Shown: positions 61,101 through 64,000 of the stretch, piece by piece
Layout: each line of letters opens with the position of its first letter
Numbering within the stretch: position 1 is the first letter of the stretch
NCBI RefSeq assembly: GCF_014356525.2
Contig: NC_052511.1
Location: forward strand, 52,360,149-52,424,148
Reading direction: 5' to 3'
DNA: 64,000 nt
From: Nilaparvata lugens
Taxonomy: Eukaryota > Arthropoda > Insecta > Hemiptera > Delphacidae
Translations under genes and position numbers: made by a program
The notes under the pieces: model-generated
Database searches by the model: none
What the model saw: only the letters and a program-made list of their open reading frames with translations
Told to the model about the DNA's origin: nothing

Positions 61101-62086
61101 CAAGCCTCCTCATATAACTGTAGATGACTGAATAAATAAATAAATAATATGTGAATATGATACTGGAAGATATCTTTTTAATATGAATATCGGGGACCGA
61201 GTTTCGCTCTGGAGTACAAAAGCATAAAAAATCTATTACGGAAGAATAAATTATAATAACATTCATACAGAAATGTTCTATCCAATCGCAGTAGATTGAG
61301 ATTAATTCCCAGAGGAATGCAAAAATTTCACTCACAAAGGCCCAGTTGCACAAAAGCCAGTTAAATATCAATCCTGATTAACTTCACGTGAACCAAATCA
61401 GAGAAGACCATTTCAAAAAGATAGATCTACTGGAATTGATCAGGATTGAAAATAACCCGGCTTTTTTGCAACCGGCACTAAGTACCTGATTGAATGATTG
61501 CGAAAGTTCAACAGCTGAGTCATAATTTTGACACAGTCCCACACACATGAACTCGCTCACTCACTTCCATCACGAACAGATGACGAAATAATTATTATCA
61601 GCTGTTTTCCCAAGGATGAATAATAATTATCCTTTCAATGTCCTTCAGCGAGTTTTCCCAGGGATGAGACCTAATACAATTAAATCTTCATATTATAAAC
61701 CTAGTATGTTCTGAATTTCGTGAGAATCGTTAGAGCCGTTATCGAGATCCAGTGAAATACAAACATGTAAACATCTAAACATATAGACATATAAACAGAA
61801 GTTGCTCGTTTAATAGTATAGGATGATAATTGTACATTACTGAATAAATAAATAAATAATTTATGAATATGATACTGGAAGATAACTTCGAAATATAATT
61901 CGAAGGTTCATAAGAATGTGAATTCCATATTTTGATGTCTTGAAGGCTTACCAATTTGAAAAGATTCTTGACATTCTGATGGTACAATGTCGACGATCTC
62001 GAATTGAGGCATCTTCAATCCTTTTCCCATTATCACGGGGTTCATAGTTTTCCATTCCAGGCGGAGTTCTTCTATTGTTTTTGAAA
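52010..62086 (-). CDS. Cys-loop ligand-gated chloride channel, C-terminal five exons
   Basis: Exons 62086-61952, 56965-56774, 55939-55871, 55047-54872 and 52165-52010 join in phase (1,1,1,0) into about 242 residues and a stop. Order: end of the extracellular domain with C-x10-C (CQESFQIGNYSC), the second disulphide of glycine-, glutamate- and histamine-gated channels and absent from GABA receptors; M1 (VGFHLVQSYLPTILIVVISW); M2 after PGR (TTLGVTTLLAVSSQSSG); M3 (AFVFCALLEFTFVNYMWRK); a short cytoplasmic loop; M4 (IDEYSRLCFPLAFALFNVLY). The P-(A/G)-R before M2 means anion selectivity; Gly in place of the usual Ala is notable. The ligand and exact subfamily (pHCl/insect-specific group or another) cannot be settled here. 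The signal peptide and most of the ligand-binding domain lie beyond the window. Confidence 0.92.
52840..53085 (+). mobile_element. LINE 3' tail with (ATCTA)n end
   Basis: GATTCTCTAAGAGGGATATA-like block (inverted sense), TAAGCCAGTAAATATTGTAA, ACATAAATAAGGAA and a short TCTAATCTAATCTAATC tail. Related to 7935-8216 and 22875-23110. It lies in the channel's last intron. Confidence 0.55.
53253..53695 (+). mobile_element. SINE-like repeat family S, split by a palindrome
   Basis: A tRNA B-box-like GGGTTCAAACC is at 53230-53240. CACTCCCAAGTTATCGGATG follows, then the insert 53300-53540, then the GGCATGTTAAAACTGTCGGT block and GGACCTTCCCGCAAGGAACT. The split shows the palindrome arrived later. Confidence 0.6.
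53328..53507. mobile_element. Near-perfect 180-bp palindrome
   Basis: Left arm from GGCTCTACTCACACTCACGC to TTTCCAAATGGTGAC, right arm from GTCACCATTTGAAAA to GTAAGTGTGAGTTGAGCC, about 78 bp each with only a handful of mismatches, around a roughly 25-bp centre. It is GC-richer than its surroundings, with GAGTCGAG-type sub-palindromes. It is probably a young MITE; CCATAGCCAATCTATAG / CTATGGCCAATCTAGAG flank it as an imperfect direct repeat. Confidence 0.8.
53696..54225. repeat. Purine-rich array in channel intron
   Basis: More than 500 bases of A/G-dominated sequence (GAA, GGA, GAGG units), including a GGAGGAGGAGGAGG run at 54130-54185 that differs from the GAA type elsewhere. Open frames across it are artefacts. 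Confidence 0.85.
54229..54472. mobile_element. Family Q palindromic MITE, complete copy
   Basis: GTGTAGTTGAGAAGTTGATA at the left; the palindromic core with AAGACCGGTTTCGGTTATTA / inverted; ends at GACTTAGGAATTGTC-complement and TCATTCAATA. About 240 bp, inserted within the purine array. Confidence 0.75.
54478..54582. repeat. (GAA)n run
   Basis: Continuation of the purine array to the right of the MITE, with GAC and GTA interruptions. Confidence 0.85.
54636..54812 (+). mobile_element. SINE-like repeat family S, 5'-damaged copy
   Basis: A doubled ATGGATGGGC start, then a GTTGGTCCCGGCTAAAGTAT block, CTGTTGACGGCTCAAATTAT and GGGACCTTCCCACAAGGGAC. It ends about 60 bp from the donor of the next channel exon. 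Confidence 0.55.
54872..55047 (-). CDS. Channel exon: M3 and start of cytoplasmic loop
   Basis: After TTTGCAG it reads (A)FVFCALLEFTFVNYMWRK, then LSPEILRKTLIPDGVNGDVI, TKGAPQLATEQPEEAVAVTV, and ends at GTT|GTAAGA in phase 0. ALLEF.FVNY is the M3 signature of anion Cys-loop channels. The EQPEE stretch is the acidic part of the loop. Confidence 0.93.
55072..55316. repeat. Four-copy tandem repeat of about 63 bp in channel intron
   Basis: TTCTAAAGAGGCGTTTACAT and CAAGTTCTGTAGTTCTGTAT blocks recur at 55074, 55138, 55201 and 55264. The array starts about 25 bp from the exon acceptor but does not include it. Confidence 0.9.
55430..55708. mobile_element. Family O palindromic MITE with internal Q fragment
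   Basis: CCAAATTAAATGCTGTAATT and TTACAGCATTTAATTTGG ends are inverted; ACTGCAAATATTGACAACAG and its inverse face one another inside. A family Q-like piece (CTAAGACATTGTCAAAGAAC) at 55488-55545 duplicates part of the left arm around it. Confidence 0.7.
55871..55939 (-). CDS. Channel exon: M2-M3 linker and start of M3
   Basis: 69 bases after TTTTTGCAG, reading (G)IQSGLPQVSYVKAIDVWMGT then CT and the first base of an Ala codon before GTATTT. SYVKAIDVWM is a universal motif of chloride-type Cys-loop channels. Both splice phases are 1. Confidence 0.95.
55940..56773. other. Channel intron, no gene
   Basis: AT-rich. 56370-56460 resembles a piece of 7960-8030 (GCATCTACATAAATTGGCGG / inverted). 56600-56640 is a GT then GA microsatellite. 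Short frames here are not coding. Confidence 0.5.
56774..56965 (-). CDS. Channel exon: second loop cysteine, M1 and M2
   Basis: After TTTTGTCAG it reads (G)NYSCLVAEFYLSRSVGFHL, VQSYLPTILIVVISWVSFWM, DVDSVPGRTTLGVTTLLAVS and SQSS(G). YSC is the second cysteine of the C-x10-C pair; SYLP...W.SFW is M1; PGRTTLGVTTLL is the start of M2 with the 0' Arg and the conserved 9' Leu. Entry and exit are phase 1. The donor is GTCAAT, weaker than the others. Confidence 0.95.
57062..57640. repeat. About 135-bp tandem repeat carrying TGACGTCA sites
   Basis: Four direct units and a last part-inverted one. Each direct unit contains GTAAACAAAGCCGTAG, a perfect TGACGTCA (57102-57109, 57235-57242, 57370-57377, 57506-57513), and a TAGGGCTCCTACACCAATAG / TATTGGTGTAGAAGCCCTA inverted pair. 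The final inverted copy has TGATGTCA. TGACGTCA is the full CRE/ATF consensus. The unit looks like a MITE amplified in tandem within the channel intron, so regulatory use is only possible, not shown. Confidence 0.9.
57691..58060 (-). repeat. Tandem decoy copies of the M1-M2 exon acceptor
   Basis: The 3' splice acceptor and first 16 exon bases (GTAACTACAGCTGCCT on the - strand) together with about 95 bp of upstream intron occur once at the real exon (about 56950-57062) and again at 57691, 57805, 57919 and about 58018. The first two decoys keep CAG|GTAACTACAGC with a pyrimidine-rich lead; the other two have lost the AG. The CRE array (57062-57640) lies between the real copy and the first decoy. 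Confidence 0.85.
58107..58308. mobile_element. MITE with CACACCAGTTA ends, copy 2
   Basis: GGCTAGGCACACACCAGTTA at the left and TTGACCAACCAGTGTAAGCT at the right; ACACGTTTAGTCACAATACT and its inverse mirror inside. Same family as 43990-44166. Confidence 0.75.
58563..59289 (+). mobile_element. Family G element, uninterrupted copy
   Basis: From AATATCGGGGCACCGAGCTTC to ATTGCTCGCTTAATATA, about 730 bp and non-coding. It serves as the reference for the interrupted copy at 7488. It directly abuts the LINE tail that follows. Confidence 0.65.
59287..60895 (-). pseudogene. LINE with reverse transcriptase remnant, in channel intron
   Basis: On the - strand: LPLAWFRSYLTGRSQAVSIG, then GVPQGSVLGPILFLVYINDL, FADDTALSYG, LSLNLDKT, VKYLGI (RT domains 4-7, FADD being the catalytic box), then a stop at 60303, and in shifted frames YFALAQSRLSYGLVCWGS and MPLRHLYVFKVL. 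The 3' end is AATAAAGTCTATTCTATTC, a (TTCTA)n tail like the one at 5866. It is 5'-truncated: endonuclease and ORF1 are missing. The family is of Jockey/CR1/L2 type. The nearly intact core but at least three frame breaks mean an inactive, moderately old copy. It lies in the same orientation as the host channel gene. Confidence 0.85.
61190..61822 (+). mobile_element. Family G element with nested MITE
   Basis: It starts at ATATCGGGGACCGAGTTTCG and ends at TTGCTCGTTTAATAGTATAG. A CCCAGTTGCACAAAAGC MITE (61339-61480) is inserted in it. The TTTTCCCAGGGATGAGACCT block matches 8310-8340. Confidence 0.6.
61339..61480. mobile_element. MITE with CCCAGTTGCACAAAAGC ends, copy 2
   Basis: GGCCCAGTTGCACAAAAGCC at the left and GGCTTTTTTGCAACCGGCAC at the right, about 140 bp. 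Same family as 42922-43091. Confidence 0.75.
61952..62086 (-). CDS. Channel exon: end of ligand-binding domain
   Basis: After ATATTTCAG it reads SKTIEELRLEWKTMNPVIMG, KGLKMPQFEIVDIVPSECQE and SFQI(G), ending at TTG|GTAAGC. EELRL.W...NPV and L.MPQFEI match the loop F to beta-9 part of Cys-loop receptors, and the Cys near the end pairs with YSC in the next exon. Entry is after the first base of a codon, so at least one more exon lies upstream. Confidence 0.93.
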
Positions 62087-62289
62087 CTGAAATATAAATG
62101 ACAAATAATATAATATTTGAAATATTATTAATGTACAGAAAACTGCGCGAAGAGAATTTCTGTTGACAAACTAATATAATTTACAGTCTAAGTAGACTAG
62201 ATACTCGCAACAATCAACATAGAGTATGAAATTACAGAACCCAATTACAATCCATTGATGGAAGCTAACAATTCAGGAGAAATTAACGT

Positions 62290-62437
62290 GCCCGTGTTAT
62301 CGGATGGACACGTTAAACTGTCGGTCTCGGCTAAAGTATGACAGTCGTAAGGCCCACTGTCGGCTCAAATCATATATTCAGACGGTGGGACCTTCCCGCA
62401 AGGGACTCCCCACCAACAAAGTCATACGACTTTACTT
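62290..62437 (+). mobile_element. SINE-like repeat family S, copy 5
   Basis: CCCGTGTTATCGGATGGACA, a CTGTCGGTCTCGGCTAAAGT block, and GGGACCTTCCCGCAAGGGAC. Closely similar to 23783-23945. Confidence 0.6.
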
Positions 62438-62452
62438 TACTGAGGAGGAATG

Positions 62453-62592
62453 AAAGAAATATTGTCAGTTCTCCATAATTCATCTGAGACAAAAACTAGG
62501 TAAGAACACTGATCATGATGCTTAAGAAATATTGTCAGTTCTCCATAATTCATGAGACAAAAACTAGGAAAGATCACTGATCATGATGCTTT
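62453..62592. repeat. Two-copy tandem repeat of about 70 bp
   Basis: AAATATTGTCAGTTCTCCAT and CACTGATCATGATGCTT blocks are repeated once in direct orientation. Confidence 0.85.
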
Positions 62593-62710
62593 CAATGCAA
62601 TGAAACTTCAGATTGGCTCAAATAGATTATGAAGAGCTGACAATATTTTTCCTTTTCTCCTTGGTATCGGGATATTCCACAACATATCGTCATAGAGAAA
62701 AAATTGCCTA

Positions 62711-62812
62711 AAAGTAGATATCCCATGGTATATGGCGTTTATGTCGCAATGTTTACCGTTAACTCAAGCCGATAACTGTCGATTATTGTCGATTTTTACT
62801 GTTTTGTTGGGG
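62711..62812. mobile_element. Family K MITE, left half
   Basis: AAGTAGATATCCCATGGTAT and GGCGTTTATGTCGCAA through TGTCGATTTTTACTGTTTTG match the left half of 11263-11513; the right arm is missing. Confidence 0.65.
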
Positions 62813-64000
62813 TGAGAGTTCTGACGTTATTCTTTATATTTAAATAACGATTAGCCTCCTGCTTGGCATCAGTCGGTAAAGCATGAGATTTTGATATAAT
62901 CATATAATTAGGTCGTGGTTTTTTAATAGGATTCAGTCTCAAAAATCTTGATAGGCCTAGATATGGGCTTCTCCTATAACTCTTGTAATTCAATAAATAA
63001 TAAATATATATAAATATGATACTTATACTATAGTGTTGAGGAATAAAAAAAAAATAAATTGCACACCATAAACGTTTCATACATATATTAAACAAATAAT
63101 GCAAAAAATAGATCGAGGCAAAAAATATATAAAGAGCGATAAAAAATATAATATAAAAATAGAACAATAATTGAAATCAGTAAAATATCACAGGCTAAAT
63201 TTTATATTCTAGATTTATGGCACGAATCATTACCATGTGCCTTTATCTTAAAATCATATGCATTCTTTTGCATGTAGCTGCGATATGCGCTTGCTAATAC
63301 TTGTCGACTTGGACAATTCAATTAAAAATATGTGCTTTAAGATCAGCTTGATAAATTAGCCACTAATAATCCAAATATATATATATTAAAATCTCTAGTA
63401 CTTAGTAGATTTCTTTGTATCGAATATATATTTTTATCTCAGGGTGCAAGATTCGGCACCTGACGGAATAGGTAGAGCCATTCATCTAGTGAATTAGAGC
63501 TATAACAAACTATCGCAAATTATATTGCAAAAATTAAATATCATATGCATATGTTTTAATAGCCTAGATTTTATACTTCTTTGATTCAATAGAAATTTCT
63601 GAAATGTATTGATCTATCTTTTTCTTTCAATAAAATACCTTTAATACTAATTTTACTTGCGCAAGTATTACTCTTATTAATTTCTTAATTTATAATAAAA
63701 ACCCTTTCGGCGAGCTAGCTTTGATCATCAGATTAATTCGAAGCACTAGGGCGCCCATCACTAATTCAAATTTATCACTCACGTGTCGAAAATCTTCTTG
63801 TAAGCCGCCGATGTCGATCCAACTCCATGTGGTCCGGGAATATGGTAGCCGGAATCGTCTCTTCCAGGGGTTATAAATTTATTTAAAAATGAAAATGACT
63901 TCTGCTTTACAATAGCATCACGAAGTCTTTTAAGAAATTTAATAATTTAATTTAACTTTAACTTTTACAAAATTATTAGCAAGGTACTACGCTCTAAAAT
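62813..64000. other. AT-rich end of window, one unassigned open segment
   Basis: 63787-63876 read on the - strand gives TPGRDDSGYHIPGPHG then VGSTSAAYKKIFDT before a stop, followed by GTGAGTG, a possible splice donor. It is GC-richer than its surroundings, but I do not recognise it and it does not resemble the channel. No other feature is supported. Confidence 0.3.

Overview
This is a eukaryotic, AT-rich, repeat-saturated window. It suggests an insect, most likely a hemipteran such as a planthopper or a relative; the placement is inferred from gene content and repeat style, not from a search. There are no operons, RNA genes or prokaryotic features. I can support only two protein-coding genes, both partial and both split by introns. 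On the + strand at 39968-43606 lie the last three coding exons of a WDR13-type WD40 protein. On the - strand at 62086-52010 lie the last five coding exons of an anion-selective Cys-loop ligand-gated channel of the glycine/glutamate/histamine-gated chloride channel type. The two genes converge tail to tail about 8.4 kb apart. In both, splice phases join without a break.

Layout: 1-39967 is intergenic or upstream-intronic DNA built of nested non-autonomous transposons, LINE 3' fragments, purine (GAA) microsatellites and two large tandem duplications (27434-31559 and 33490-37342). A 100-base assembly gap lies at 38411-38510. 39968-43606 is the WDR13 3' end, its introns filled with inverted-repeat elements. 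43607-52009 holds more nested MITEs, RTE-type LINE fragments, a broken mariner-like transposase and several minisatellites. 52010-62086 is the channel, with a LINE, SINE-like repeats, purine arrays and MITEs in its introns. 62087-64000 is mostly upstream channel intron or flank.

At least a dozen repeat families recur, often nested. They include two Helitron/DINE-1-like families ending in CTAG (called A and B here), foldback elements with arms of 300-750 bp, a SINE-like family, and palindromic MITEs. Letters used for families are local labels of this annotation.

The most unusual signal is that four tandem duplications are seeded by edges of coding exons of the two genes: the WDR13 last 62 bp including the stop (two extra copies), the WDR13 penultimate exon 5' edge (one decayed upstream copy), the channel M1-M2 exon 5' edge (four upstream decoys, two with intact AG), and the channel stop-codon end (about 19 copies of a 47-bp unit, most of the copies I read keeping the terminal codons and stop). 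I know of no described system that explains this set. It may be a local duplication process or partly an assembly effect.
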